This document shows, in pieces, positions 44,231 to 52,900 of a stretch of DNA of 64,000 nucleotides. Below the pieces are notes generated by a model. That model did no database searches. It worked only from the letters and a program-made list of their open reading frames with translations, and was not told the origin of the DNA. Both the position numbers and the translations under genes were made by a program. This stretch comes from Fimbriimonadaceae bacterium (GTDB taxonomy: Bacteria > Armatimonadota > Fimbriimonadia > Fimbriimonadales > Fimbriimonadaceae): assembly GCA_019454145.1 (NCBI GenBank), contig CP075366.1, forward strand, positions 1,777,564 to 1,841,563, given 5' to 3'. The number at the start of each line of letters is the position of its first letter. Within the stretch, counting starts at the first letter, position 1.

Positions 44231-45385
44231 TTGCCTACCCATTACCAAGTCCTCGGCATACCACAGAAATCTAATATCAAAGAGGTGCGCGAGGCGTATC
44301 ACCGGCTCGCAAGGGCATACCACCCAGACGTGAATTCTGAAAAGGACGCGCACGAAACAATGGCGCGCATTAATAACGCTTTTGAGGTGCTGGGCGACCC
44401 AGTCCGACGCTCAGAATACGATGCTTCTCTCGGATACACAGCTAACGAGCGAGAAGCCCGACAGTCACAAGAGAGCCGTCCAGCAACTGTCGTTGCAGAA
44501 ATTCACCGCCGACTCCGGCAACACAACACCCCGGTTTACGGAATCGCATTTGAACCCACCACCGGGCGAATGGTGAGCAGTTCTTTTGATAACGAGGTGA
44601 TCTGGTGGGATGACCGGATGGAGCACCCACTTATTCGCCACAAGTTTGAAGGCGGGGTAGTAAATGCCATTTCCGTTCCCGGCGTAAATTCCGTTGTCGC
44701 CGCGGGAAATACCGAGCAGATTTTGAGTTGCTGGATTCACTCGCCCGATCAAAAAACTTCCTGGCGGCAAACACCTAAATCATGGGTGTGCAGCGTGGCT
44801 CCTTCGCCGGATGGAAAGAGTCTTGCTTACGGAACCGTAAACCGCTCCGTGCACATCGCCCGCACCACCGATGGCTTTACACGAGTTTCAACTTTTTCGC
44901 ACGAAGAAGCAGTGACCGCCCTTGCTTGGAATGCAAGTTCATCTATCTTGGCAACCGGTTCTGCTGATGCCACAGTCAAGCTGTGGGATCCGAAATCCGG
45001 GAGAGAGCTACACACGCTGAACCGGGTTCTCTCAACTGTAACCTCATTGGCTTTTTCGCCTGATGGTCGTTGGCTCGCCGTAGCGGCAGTTGATCTTTCG
45101 ATTCGAATTTTCCGAATAAAGGATTACGCGCTCACGAAAACGTTCTTTGGTCACACAAGACCGATTGAGGCAATGGCGTTTCATCCTCGGAGTTGGCTGC
45201 TGAGTACTGCATCCCGCGATGGCAGTGTTGGCCTCTGGAACGTCCGCCAAGGAATTGGCCACGGGCAAATCGAAGCTAGTCACCAGCCGATCAGTTGCGT
45301 TGCGTTTTCGCCGAATGGCCGTCATTTAGTAGCGGGCGGGTTGGATAAAATCCTTCGCGTTTGGCGGCTGAGTGCGGCCCAGTAA
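44231..45385 (+). CDS. J-domain/WD40-repeat fusion protein
   Basis: 384 residues from a TTG start; there is no in-frame ATG before the J domain. Residues 4-65 are a DnaJ J domain with the HPD motif at 31-33 (AYHPDVN), which would stimulate an Hsp70. Residues about 95-384 are WD40 repeats (YGIAFEPTTGRMVSSSFDNE, LAWNASSSILATGSADATVK, LAFSPDGRWLAVAAVDLSIR, VAFSPNGRHLVAGGLDKILR). No signal peptide. It probably recruits DnaK to proteins bound by the propeller. The fusion is uncommon. The next genes on the strand are a zinc-finger membrane protein and an STN protein. Confidence 0.85.
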   Translation: MPTHYQVLGIPQKSNIKEVREAYHRLARAYHPDVNSEKDAHETMARINNAFEVLGDPVRRSEYDASLGYTANEREARQSQESRPATVVAEIHRRLRQHNTPVYGIAFEPTTGRMVSSSFDNEVIWWDDRMEHPLIRHKFEGGVVNAISVPGVNSVVAAGNTEQILSCWIHSPDQKTSWRQTPKSWVCSVAPSPDGKSLAYGTVNRSVHIARTTDGFTRVSTFSHEEAVTALAWNASSSILATGSADATVKLWDPKSGRELHTLNRVLSTVTSLAFSPDGRWLAVAAVDLSIRIFRIKDYALTKTFFGHTRPIEAMAFHPRSWLLSTASRDGSVGLWNVRQGIGHGQIEASHQPISCVAFSPNGRHLVAGGLDKILRVWRLSAAQ

Positions 45386-45485
45386 TTTTTTTAGCAATTA
45401 CCCTAAATAATTCCCTTTCTAATACCGACAATCCTACCGGGAGAACTAGAAATTCTCGTTCAAAACCTCACAAAGGACATTAGGA

Positions 45486-46418
45486 ATGGTCGTTCAAAAC
45501 ATTGAGTGTCAGCTATCAACCGTGCTGATGAAGCGTTTCTTGGATGGAGATAATCTCCCTCAAGAGGTGCTGAATGACCTTGAAAAGCACCTTCGCGTCT
45601 GCCCGACTTGCCAAAACGTGATTGACAACGAAAAAGTTTCGTTGGAAGAAGTTCTTGATGGCCCCGCCCACGCACCAAGCGGAATCGCGGCAATGATGGG
45701 CAAGATCACTGGCAAAGCGGCAACCCCCGGCGGATTCGTCACGGCTGGCCCGGCCGAAGCGCTTCTCCATGCTTCGAGCCGAACCTACGCACCCGCGGCT
45801 CCCGGCATGGCGGCGTTCAAGAATCCGAAAGTTTTATTCCTCAGCGGCGCACTTGCGTTGGTTCTCATCGCGATGAGCACGATCTTGAAGAATCCTTCGA
45901 ACTTGCTCGGCCCTAAGGCGGCGGCAGTTTATGGTCAGACCAGCGAAGAAAAAACCACCCCCGCAAAGGATGAGCACGCTGAGGAACCAAAAGACGAAAC
46001 CTCAGGCGATGGTTCTGAAACGACCGACCCTCACGCAAATTCAACTGAACATGGGGCCGAAGAAACTAAGCCACCTGAAGATACGCAAAAAACGGATCCT
46101 CATACAACCGATTCACATTCCACAACCACCGATGAAAGCGGTCGCGTTTTTGTGAACGACCCCCGGGTTCCCGGCAAACCAACGGTTGACACATCCGATT
46201 TAATCGTAGCGGGCGGAAAGAACTCTGAGACAGAGCACAAAGAACCACCGAAAACGACAACCGCACACAAACCTGCGCCGAAAACTCAGACTCCCAAAAA
46301 GAGTAGTGGCTCAACAAAGCGCAAGCCATCTGGTTCGACCGCAAAGAAACCATCAAGCGGCGGTGGATCAGGCAGCGGAATTAAAGTTTACGACCCCTCC
46401 GGAAAGCCAATCGGCTAA
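45486..46418 (+). CDS. Zinc-finger (anti-sigma-like) membrane protein with disordered tail
   Basis: 310 residues. The N-terminal cytosolic part has an HxxxCxxC site (His35, Cys39, Cys42 in HLRVCPTC), as in zinc-binding anti-sigma factors. One membrane helix at about 115-133 (VLFLSGALALVLIAMSTIL). The outer 170 residues are low-complexity, acidic and Thr/His/Pro-rich at first and Lys/Ser/Gly-rich at the end, probably unstructured and wall-exposed. No sigma factor adjoins it, so the anti-sigma role is unproven. AAGGACATTAGGA precedes the ATG. Confidence 0.7.
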   Translation: MVVQNIECQLSTVLMKRFLDGDNLPQEVLNDLEKHLRVCPTCQNVIDNEKVSLEEVLDGPAHAPSGIAAMMGKITGKAATPGGFVTAGPAEALLHASSRTYAPAAPGMAAFKNPKVLFLSGALALVLIAMSTILKNPSNLLGPKAAAVYGQTSEEKTTPAKDEHAEEPKDETSGDGSETTDPHANSTEHGAEETKPPEDTQKTDPHTTDSHSTTTDESGRVFVNDPRVPGKPTVDTSDLIVAGGKNSETEHKEPPKTTTAHKPAPKTQTPKKSSGSTKRKPSGSTAKKPSSGGGSGSGIKVYDPSGKPIG

Positions 46419-46442
46419 CCGCATGACCAAAGGATCAAACCA

Positions 46443-47141
46443 ATGAAACTTGTCACCCCTCTCCTCGCAATCCTCCTTGCCAGCATGGCTTGGGCAAGCC
46501 CCCAAGATACAGAAACCAAGAGCCCCGTCAGCACCGAAGGCACTTACGTTAGCGTGAGTTCCAAAGGCGACGACGTCCGCTCGGTTCTGTACGATATGTT
46601 CCAGCAATCAGGCAAGAACTTTGTTCTCGATGCCGGCGTTCGTTTCGTGCTGTATCTCAATTTAGAAAAAGTGAGCTTCCAAGAAGCACTTGACATCGTA
46701 GTCACCAACGCAGAAATTGGATACGAGGTCAAAAACGATGTTTATTACATCGGTAAGAACCGCAAAACGGTTAAGTCTCCAGAAGCAAAACCAACGAATC
46801 AACCGGAGCAGAAACCTACTAACAAGCCAGTTGTTCCGCCACCTCTTCCAGATGAAAATCCTGCCACTGAAAAACCTCCGGTTAGCAAAAAACTGGACGA
46901 ATCAGTACTGCAGAGCCGCTTGACTACCCGGTACAGTATCACGCCAATCCGAAAAGTGTTCACCGAGTTCACTCGCCAAACCAACGTAAAAATTGAGATT
47001 GATGCGGCGGTACCGGACTACAAACTGGATGCATTCCTGATTGATACGAGTCTGAAATATGCACTGGATGTGATCTGTGACGCAGCCAAGCTCAAATGGA
47101 GCTTTACCGACCATGGCACGATCAAAGTAGAAAAAGCATAA
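46443..47141 (+). CDS. Exported protein with two STN-like (secretin/TonB N-terminal) domains
   Basis: 232 residues. Signal peptide ends AWAS. Two similar domains, about 36-103 (VSVSSKGDDVRSVLYDMFQQ ... LNLEKVSFQEALDIVV) and 155-232 (YSITPIRKVFTEFTRQTNVK ... TSLKYALDVICDAAKLKWSF), match the short STN fold found at the periplasmic entrance of secretins and transducers. A Pro/Lys-rich linker joins them. No secretin channel is attached. It lies 24 bp after the zinc-finger gene and before a terminator, so the two form an operon. Confidence 0.75.
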   Translation: MKLVTPLLAILLASMAWASPQDTETKSPVSTEGTYVSVSSKGDDVRSVLYDMFQQSGKNFVLDAGVRFVLYLNLEKVSFQEALDIVVTNAEIGYEVKNDVYYIGKNRKTVKSPEAKPTNQPEQKPTNKPVVPPPLPDENPATEKPPVSKKLDESVLQSRLTTRYSITPIRKVFTEFTRQTNVKIEIDAAVPDYKLDAFLIDTSLKYALDVICDAAKLKWSFTDHGTIKVEKA

Positions 47142-47167
47142 GCAAAACAGGGAGCAAGAATCAAATC

Positions 47168-47200
47168 GGGCTGGATGAATCATCCGGCCCAGTTTTTATT
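47168..47200 (+). terminator. Rho-independent terminator after the STN gene
   Basis: GGGCTGGATG (47168-47177) pairs with CATCCGGCCC (47181-47190) across an AAT loop, followed by a T-rich run to 47200. Confidence 0.9.
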
Positions 47201-47849
47201 TGAGCCAAGATTTCAATAATTCTTCGTTAACTTCTTCTAAAGTTGTTAGTTGGACGTCGGCCCCGCTCAGGTCAAAGTTCTTTGTGATCGGATTTGGTAC
47301 AGCTATCGCAGTCATTCCGGCTCGTTTTGCGGCAAGAATCCCGTTGGGCGAATCTTCAAAAGCGATTGAGTTTTCCGGTGCAATTTGTAGAGCTTCACAA
47401 GCAGCCAAGTAAAGCCTTGGGTCAGGTTTTTTCGCACCAACCATATCCCAGGTTTTGATGACCGAGAACTTATGCCGAAGACCGTGGTTGGCAAGGAATC
47501 CTTCCACCCACAGACTCCGAGAGCTGGAAGCGATTCCGAAGGGAACATTGAGTTCCTCCAGCAGAGCGAAAACGGCAAGCGCGCCAGGTTGGAGTTCCAA
47601 GTCAATCAAGATTGCATCGCGAATTTCGTGAACTTGCTTATGGACTAATTTGAGATCAACGCTTGGCACCAACGCCAAAAGATGTTGATCCACTCGCCAG
47701 GGCGGATTCCCGCCGCCAACGCACTTCGCCCACTCGTGCATTTCAAGTGTGACCCCGTAATGCGAAAATACCGAGCCCCAGGCATGGAATTCTGGTGTCT
47801 CGGTATCTAGTATCAAGCCGTCAAAATCAAAGACGACTCCTCCCAACAT
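47196..47849 (-). CDS. HAD-superfamily phosphatase, beta-phosphoglucomutase-like
   Basis: 217 residues. HAD motif I VVFDFDGLILDTE, motif II IASSSRS, motif III KKPDPRLY and motif IV AFEDSPNGILAAKRAGM are all present with a helical cap. The DGLILDT start is common to phosphoglucomutase and phosphoglycolate-phosphatase-like members. It begins 2 bp after the histidine-kinase stop, so it is co-transcribed with it. Its stop lies in the T-run of the opposing terminator. Substrate unknown. Confidence 0.88.
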   Translation of the reverse strand: MLGGVVFDFDGLILDTETPEFHAWGSVFSHYGVTLEMHEWAKCVGGGNPPWRVDQHLLALVPSVDLKLVHKQVHEIRDAILIDLELQPGALAVFALLEELNVPFGIASSSRSLWVEGFLANHGLRHKFSVIKTWDMVGAKKPDPRLYLAACEALQIAPENSIAFEDSPNGILAAKRAGMTAIAVPNPITKNFDLSGADVQLTTLEEVNEELLKSWLK

Positions 47850-47851
47850 AT

Positions 47852-49606
47852 TTAGCTGTTGAGTTCCTTCGCTTTTTCGATGTCGATTTCCTTCGGCATG
47901 GTGAAGAGGAACATCGAACCTTTGCCGACTTCGGATTCAACCCAGATTTCGCCAAGGTGGACTTCTTCAACAAGGTGTCGCACCAAGAAGAGGCCAAGAC
48001 CTGTTCCGTAAATCTTTCGGTTGTCTTCGTTGTTAACACGGTGGAATCGTTCAAACACTTTGCCCAAGTGCTCTTTGGGAATACCAATTCCGTGATCTTG
48101 CACACCGATCTTTATCTTATCGTCGCCTTCTGACCAAGCATGAACGATGACGTCGCCACCCTCCGGCGAGTATTTGATCGCGTTGTTAAGCAGGTTGGTA
48201 AGAATTTGATCGAATTTGTCTTCGTCGCCGATGATCTTAGCAGGAATTTCGCCGTGGATTTCCAGTTTGACTTCGTGCCGCGCCGATGCTTGATTCTGCA
48301 CTCGAACAACCTTTTCGAGGATATTGGAAAGCTCGAATTGTGTATAGTTTGGTGTCAAACTTTGACCAGATTCAATTCGTGCAGTGTTCAGCAAGTCGTC
48401 AATTAAGCGGCGCAACCGGTCGCATTCTCCAACGATGATGCCCAGGAATTCTTTTTGGTCGTTCGCATCGTAAAGGTTGTGATCAACACCATCTAGCAAC
48501 GTGCTGGAGAAGCCTTTGATCGCTGTCAGAGGCGTTCGGAGTTCGTGTGACGCCATGGCTACAAACGAACTCTTCATCTTGTCCAGATTCTTTTGCTCGG
48601 TGATGTCTTGGATGATGGTAACAAATCCAAGTTGCTTTCCATCTTCGTTTCGAACTTGCGCGCCTTGGACACTGTAATCACGAAGAGTTGCTTTCAGGTC
48701 GATTTCAATTTCGATCGGCGTTGGCTCACCGCCCGCAAGTCCAGATTCAAGGAATTCGATGAGATGCGGATTTTCGGTGACCTTAGTGTAGTGCTCGCCG
48801 ATCACTTCGCCTTCCATACGGAACACCGCTCGGGCAGAAGCGTTCATTTGGCTAATTTTTCCTTCCGGGGTGATGAGCACCAAGCCACTGGTAAGAGATT
48901 CAAAGGTTTGAAGAAGCTCTTCGCGCTCCTTCATCACCGCTTTGTAAAGCTGGAGGTTGGCGATAATTGAGCCAACGTTCTTTGCCATTCGTTCGAGCAA
49001 TCGAACGTCTTCGTCGTTGAAATCTTCGCCGTGTCGCTTGTTGAATGCGTGCAAGACCCCGATTGTCGTTCGGTCGACGATACGGTTTTCATCGTCGCGC
49101 TTTTCGATGATCAGAGGAACGGTGATTCCGTTGTTCACATGGAACAGGCTTACTAAATCTTTCTTTGTGCGGTCATCATTAGCCGCATTGTGGAAAATAG
49201 CTGGAACTGCTTCGCGGAAAACTTCGCCAGTGATGCCTTGGGTTGCTCTTACTCGGAAGTGAGCCAGTTTTTCATCGTCAACCCCGTACGCAGGTGGGAT
49301 TGCAACAAGCTCGCTCGTTTCAGTTTCGTAAAACATGATGACGATTTTTTCCGCTTGCAGAATCATTGCAATGCGTTGAACTAACCGTCGGAGAGTGATG
49401 TCGCCTTCTTGAATATTGCCGACTTCAACGCCGCTTTCGGCGGGAGTCGAACGGACTTCTGGTGCTGAAGTTGCTTCAGTGGAACCTTGAGATTGAGATT
49501 TTAAGGAACTATTTTCTTGTCGTAAGGTCTCGAGCTGTTGCGTCAGTTGCTCAATCTGCCGCTTCAGATCTTCTGATTCAAATGTTCCCATCGTGTTAAT
49601 ACTCAT
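47852..49606 (-). CDS. Soluble GAF-PAS sensor histidine kinase
   Basis: 584 residues, no membrane helix. Coiled coil at 10-40, GAF domain at about 70-220, PAS domain at about 230-338, dimerisation domain with phosphorylated His354 (MASHELRTPLTAIKGF), and HATPase at about 460-575 (NLLNNAIKYSPEGG, VQDHGIGIPKEHL, GTGLGLFLVRHLV). It senses an intracellular or redox/ligand cue and phosphorylates a response regulator not encoded nearby. The GAF-PAS order resembles NreB/DosS-like cytosolic kinases but no heme or Fe-S cysteines stand out. Confidence 0.9.
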   Translation of the reverse strand: MSINTMGTFESEDLKRQIEQLTQQLETLRQENSSLKSQSQGSTEATSAPEVRSTPAESGVEVGNIQEGDITLRRLVQRIAMILQAEKIVIMFYETETSELVAIPPAYGVDDEKLAHFRVRATQGITGEVFREAVPAIFHNAANDDRTKKDLVSLFHVNNGITVPLIIEKRDDENRIVDRTTIGVLHAFNKRHGEDFNDEDVRLLERMAKNVGSIIANLQLYKAVMKEREELLQTFESLTSGLVLITPEGKISQMNASARAVFRMEGEVIGEHYTKVTENPHLIEFLESGLAGGEPTPIEIEIDLKATLRDYSVQGAQVRNEDGKQLGFVTIIQDITEQKNLDKMKSSFVAMASHELRTPLTAIKGFSSTLLDGVDHNLYDANDQKEFLGIIVGECDRLRRLIDDLLNTARIESGQSLTPNYTQFELSNILEKVVRVQNQASARHEVKLEIHGEIPAKIIGDEDKFDQILTNLLNNAIKYSPEGGDVIVHAWSEGDDKIKIGVQDHGIGIPKEHLGKVFERFHRVNNEDNRKIYGTGLGLFLVRHLVEEVHLGEIWVESEVGKGSMFLFTMPKEIDIEKAKELNS

Positions 49607-49788
49607 CTACGCCCCAAATTTCAAGTACGAAGCCGCACTGGCGCAGTCACCAGAATACCCATGTTGGGCAGGCTCCAAATTGATCGTTCCAGTTCGACGT
49701 AACCTAGCCGGACTTTGTGCCCGCCAATTTCACAATTTAGTTCATTTGCCCCTGTTTTGTTAACAAAACATCAAGGCGGATCCGTGGA

Positions 49789-49794
49789 TATAAT
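49789..49794 (+). promoter_or_regulatory. -10 box TATAAT, leaderless spacing
   Basis: A consensus TATAAT ends 7 nt before the ATG at 49802. A TG two bases before it adds extended -10 character. Confidence 0.6.
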
Positions 49795-49801
49795 AAAACT
49801 C

Positions 49802-50476
49802 ATGATGGATCAGTTAGAGGAACTTCCGTTGTTCCCGCTGAATGCGGTACTACTGCCTTTCGCCCGCATGCCGATCCATGTATTTGAGCCTCGTTACCAA
49901 GAGCTCATTCGTAACTGCCTGCGTAGCGAAACCGGATTTGGAGTTTGCCTGATCAAATCAGGCGATGAAGTCGGCGGAAATGCTGAACCGTACCTTGTGG
50001 GAACTGCTTGTCGCATCATCAGCGTTCAAACCCACGCCGATAATACGATGGATGTCCAAATTGAGGGCAAGCGCAGATTTCGAGTACGTAAGTTAGATGA
50101 AGATTCCTTCCCCTACTTGGTTGGCCATGTGGAATCCATTCAAGAAGAGGAAGTTGATGACGAAAACCGACTTCATGCGTTAGCTGCTAAGACTCGTGAA
50201 CTAACAACTAGTTTGATTTCGCACGCTCTAGAGCATGCGAATATGCAAATTTCTCAAATTCGGTTGCCGGAAGATGCGTACGCCCTTTCATTTGTTGTCG
50301 CCGAGTTCTTGACTCTGGAAAATATTGAACGCCAACGATTGCTCGAATACACAGACACCGCTGAGCGACTAGTTGAACTGATTCCAATTATTACAAATCA
50401 CCTGGATGCAAACACGGAGCCGCATTATTCCAACATTTCGCTCGAAGAAATGAGTGAGTGGATTACTCCTAACTAG
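49802..50476 (+). CDS. LON substrate-binding domain protein
   Basis: 224 residues from the ATG at 49802 (a second ATG follows at once); the longer reading upstream would begin before the -10 box. It is a stand-alone LON N-terminal domain: ELPLFPLNAVLLPFARMPIH, VFEPRYQELIRNCLR, GTACRIISVQTHADNTMDVQ and IEGKRRFRVRKL. The ATPase and protease domains of Lon are absent. Such proteins may act as substrate adaptors; function is unproven. Its end overlaps the convergent DUF5615 gene. Confidence 0.88.
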   Translation: MMDQLEELPLFPLNAVLLPFARMPIHVFEPRYQELIRNCLRSETGFGVCLIKSGDEVGGNAEPYLVGTACRIISVQTHADNTMDVQIEGKRRFRVRKLDEDSFPYLVGHVESIQEEEVDDENRLHALAAKTRELTTSLISHALEHANMQISQIRLPEDAYALSFVVAEFLTLENIERQRLLEYTDTAERLVELIPIITNHLDANTEPHYSNISLEEMSEWITPN

Positions 50477-50801
50477 GTGCTTCTTCAATTTCCACGAGTT
50501 GCCCAGGAACGAATTTTCCCAACTGTACTAAAAGCTTCGGTAAAAGCTTTAGCAACGACTTTAATCTTCCATCTGGTGTTCTCAGCACAAAAATACTGAG
50601 AGACGAAGCTTCGTGATTGTGCTGGTAGAGAATCCCTCGATCAAGTGTAATAAGGACGTCAAAATCTTTGCGTGTTTGCGCAAGAAGCTCACCATTTTTG
50701 AGACCTCGCCACCCCATCGAGTTTACAGTTTGAACGTTGAAATTAGTCAAAGATTCCGCAAACTGTGGATCAATGTTTTCATCTAAGAGTATACGAATCA
50801 T
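50469..50801 (-). CDS. DUF5615 PIN-like toxin
   Basis: 110 residues. The start MIRILLDENIDPQFAESL carries the acidic cluster (Asp7, Glu8, Asp11) and DVLITLDRG a further Asp, the metal-binding set of the DUF5615 branch of PIN-like nucleases. The ATG overlaps the stop of the upstream DUF433 gene by 4 bases. The pair is a recognised type II toxin-antitoxin combination, and both frames are intact here. Confidence 0.85.
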   Translation of the reverse strand: MIRILLDENIDPQFAESLTNFNVQTVNSMGWRGLKNGELLAQTRKDFDVLITLDRGILYQHNHEASSLSIFVLRTPDGRLKSLLKLLPKLLVQLGKFVPGQLVEIEEAPS

Positions 50802-51025
50802 GCAGCTTCAAATTCGTGCAGTAACCCTTGTTCAGCGATCCGTAAAACACCGTTCACCATATCTTTATCGAGCTCCCAATGTTCACAGAACTCAGGTACA
50901 GATTTGCCTTCTGCAAGCCATTCAAACAACCTAGCCACGGGCAAACGGGTGCCGTAAAAACAAACTGCACCGCTGACCCGATCTGGGTTTTGCCAAATTA
51001 AATTATCAATTACCCGGTCTGCCAT
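50798..51025 (-). CDS. DUF433 antitoxin
   Basis: 75 residues. The DUF433 pattern is clear: NPDRVSGAVCFYGTRLPVAR, LFEWLAEGKSVPEFCEHWEL and VNGVLRIAEQGL, a helix-turn-helix fold that binds DNA and its toxin partner. It is preceded by TACAAT exactly 6 nt before the ATG and followed by the overlapping DUF5615 gene. Confidence 0.88.
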   Translation of the reverse strand: MADRVIDNLIWQNPDRVSGAVCFYGTRLPVARLFEWLAEGKSVPEFCEHWELDKDMVNGVLRIAEQGLLHEFEAA

Positions 51026-51031
51026 GATGAT

Positions 51032-51037
51032 ATTGTA
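51032..51037 (-). promoter_or_regulatory. -10 box TACAAT, leaderless spacing
   Basis: On the minus strand TACAAT is followed by ATCATC and the DUF433 ATG. Confidence 0.5.
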
Positions 51038-51086
51038 TACGAATGATTTTCATACCCGCCAAAACTCAGGTCGGCGGGTACGAAAT

Positions 51087-52706
51087 TCACTTCAGCTTAA
51101 TCGGAAGCACCCGAATTCGTCGCTCGGGATCTTGACCAACAGATTCGCTTGCTAACTTTTGCGACTCAACGTATTGATGTTGCTGCTTACGCAGTCGGGC
51201 ATCGCGCGGTGGAAGTTCGTACGGTTTGTTCGATTGCAAAACAATCTTAACCGCTTCTTCCGCTTCTGTGATCGCCGCATCCATGCCCGAATCTTGACCG
51301 GTCGAGTGCCGCATCACTTCTTCTAACGCGCCAGAAATTTGGCTGAACGTATTGGATTTCACGGTCACGATCTTCACATCTTTGCTGATGTCGCGAAGTT
51401 TGCCCGGGCGTTCTTGCTGGACACTCCGAATGGAAATCACCGCATCGGCTTGGTGAATATCGTTCGTGATAAGTGCCGGAACCCGTTTCTCGCGAATCGC
51501 GCGTTCTAACCTCGTTCGAGCAATTCCATACGGATAAATCCGAACGGTTTTTTTGTCGAGTTTCGGGCCGTCTTGCGATTTCGGTTTCTCACGTTGACCA
51601 TCTTTGGAACGGCGTGAAAACGATTCGTTCGGAACCTCAGTATTTTGCTTTTTGCTCAGACTTGGGAACCGTTCATTGAAACCAGGCTCTTCCAGTTCTG
51701 GAGAGAACTCCTTCTGAACCACTTCGACTTCACCAAGGTCAGTGCGAACCCGGAGTTCGGGCCGTGGTGCGATACCTCGGAGCATCACGTCTACCGTTTT
51801 CATTACGTTGTGGTGAACTGCTAGTCGGTCGAAGTCCAAGAGTTCAATCACGACATCGAATGTAGGCGGAGCTTTGCGCTCAAGAACCGTTTTTTGCGAA
51901 CCCCGTCGTTTGGCTTCATCATCGCTCAAAGTAACCGCTTGGATTCCCCCAATAAGGTCACACAACGCCGGGTTGAGCATGAGGTTTTCGAGCGATTGTC
52001 CGTGCGCGGTGGCAATCAGTTGTACGCCTCGTTCTGCGATGGTGCGCGCGGCTTGAGCTTCACTTTCGTTGCCGATTTCATCAATCACGATGACTTCCGG
52101 CATGTGGTTTTCAACCGCTTCGATCATGACCGTGTGCTGCATCGCGGGTGACGGCACTTGCATTCGCCGAGCACTGCCAACCGCGGGGTGTGGTACATCT
52201 CCATCACCGCCGATTTCGTTGCTCGTATCAACGATGACAACTCGTTTGTTGACTTCATCGGCGAGCACGCGCGCGACTTCGCGGAGCTTAGTGGTTTTCC
52301 CAACACCGGGGCGGCCGAGGATGAGGATAGATTGACCACTGCGAACAATGTCGTCAATGATGTCAATCGTGCCTTCCAAAGCTCGACCAACTCGGCAGGT
52401 TAAACCGATCACACGCCCTTGCCGATTTCGGATTGCTGAAATTCGGTGGAGAGTGCGTTCAATTCCTGCCCGGTTATCGCCACCAAAGTCACCGATTTCT
52501 TTAACGGTGAATTCAATGTCATGCTCGGTGATTACATTGCCCGGCCATCGTTCCACGCTTCGGAGGAATCGAGCTTCGGCGGGCCGACCATAGTCCATCA
52601 CAACTTCAACAAGACCGTTGACATCGGGATGGTTGTCGAGTTTCTCACGTATAACCGGCGGGAGGACGTCCAATAGTTGGAGCAGACCGTCAGGAAGTTT
52701 CGCCAT
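51087..52706 (-). CDS. R3H-domain AAA ATPase (Ycf45/SpoIIIAA-like)
   Basis: 539 residues. Walker A GRPGVGKTT (131-139), Walker B VIVIDEIGNESEAQAA and TIAERGVQLIATAHGQ match the Ycf45/SpoIIIAA ATPase branch; the C-terminus (about 470-530) is a helical R3H-type single-stranded nucleic-acid-binding region. A basic, Lys/Ser-rich linker (about 350-395) joins them. The role of these widely conserved bacterial proteins is not settled; nucleic-acid remodelling is inferred from the domains. Single gene, about 60 bp downstream of nothing related. Confidence 0.88.
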   Translation of the reverse strand: MAKLPDGLLQLLDVLPPVIREKLDNHPDVNGLVEVVMDYGRPAEARFLRSVERWPGNVITEHDIEFTVKEIGDFGGDNRAGIERTLHRISAIRNRQGRVIGLTCRVGRALEGTIDIIDDIVRSGQSILILGRPGVGKTTKLREVARVLADEVNKRVVIVDTSNEIGGDGDVPHPAVGSARRMQVPSPAMQHTVMIEAVENHMPEVIVIDEIGNESEAQAARTIAERGVQLIATAHGQSLENLMLNPALCDLIGGIQAVTLSDDEAKRRGSQKTVLERKAPPTFDVVIELLDFDRLAVHHNVMKTVDVMLRGIAPRPELRVRTDLGEVEVVQKEFSPELEEPGFNERFPSLSKKQNTEVPNESFSRRSKDGQREKPKSQDGPKLDKKTVRIYPYGIARTRLERAIREKRVPALITNDIHQADAVISIRSVQQERPGKLRDISKDVKIVTVKSNTFSQISGALEEVMRHSTGQDSGMDAAITEAEEAVKIVLQSNKPYELPPRDARLRKQQHQYVESQKLASESVGQDPERRIRVLPIKLK

Positions 52707-52842
52707 GAGTCATCAATTCTGACGATCAAAACGGAGGAATGTCTGCGAAATCCTAGGAACAATTAATGTTTTGGCATCAAATCTTGTTAAGTGCGATTCT
52801 AAACCCAGTATTTTCACTTGCTCAATCAGGTGTTTTGTCACA

Positions 52843-52866
52843 AGTTTTCAAAAAATATTGAAAACT
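52843..52866. promoter_or_regulatory. Palindrome upstream of ubiE
   Basis: AGTTTTCAA (52843-52851) is perfectly repeated in inverse at 52858-52866 with a 6-nt spacer; outside it TGTC and GACA extend the pairing past a 2-nt bulge. It lies 15 bp before a possible -10 box (TAGTAT, 52881-52886), so it could be a repressor or activator site. Confidence 0.45.
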
Positions 52867-52900
52867 GACAGTTTCGGCGGTAGTATTGAACTAAGGCACG

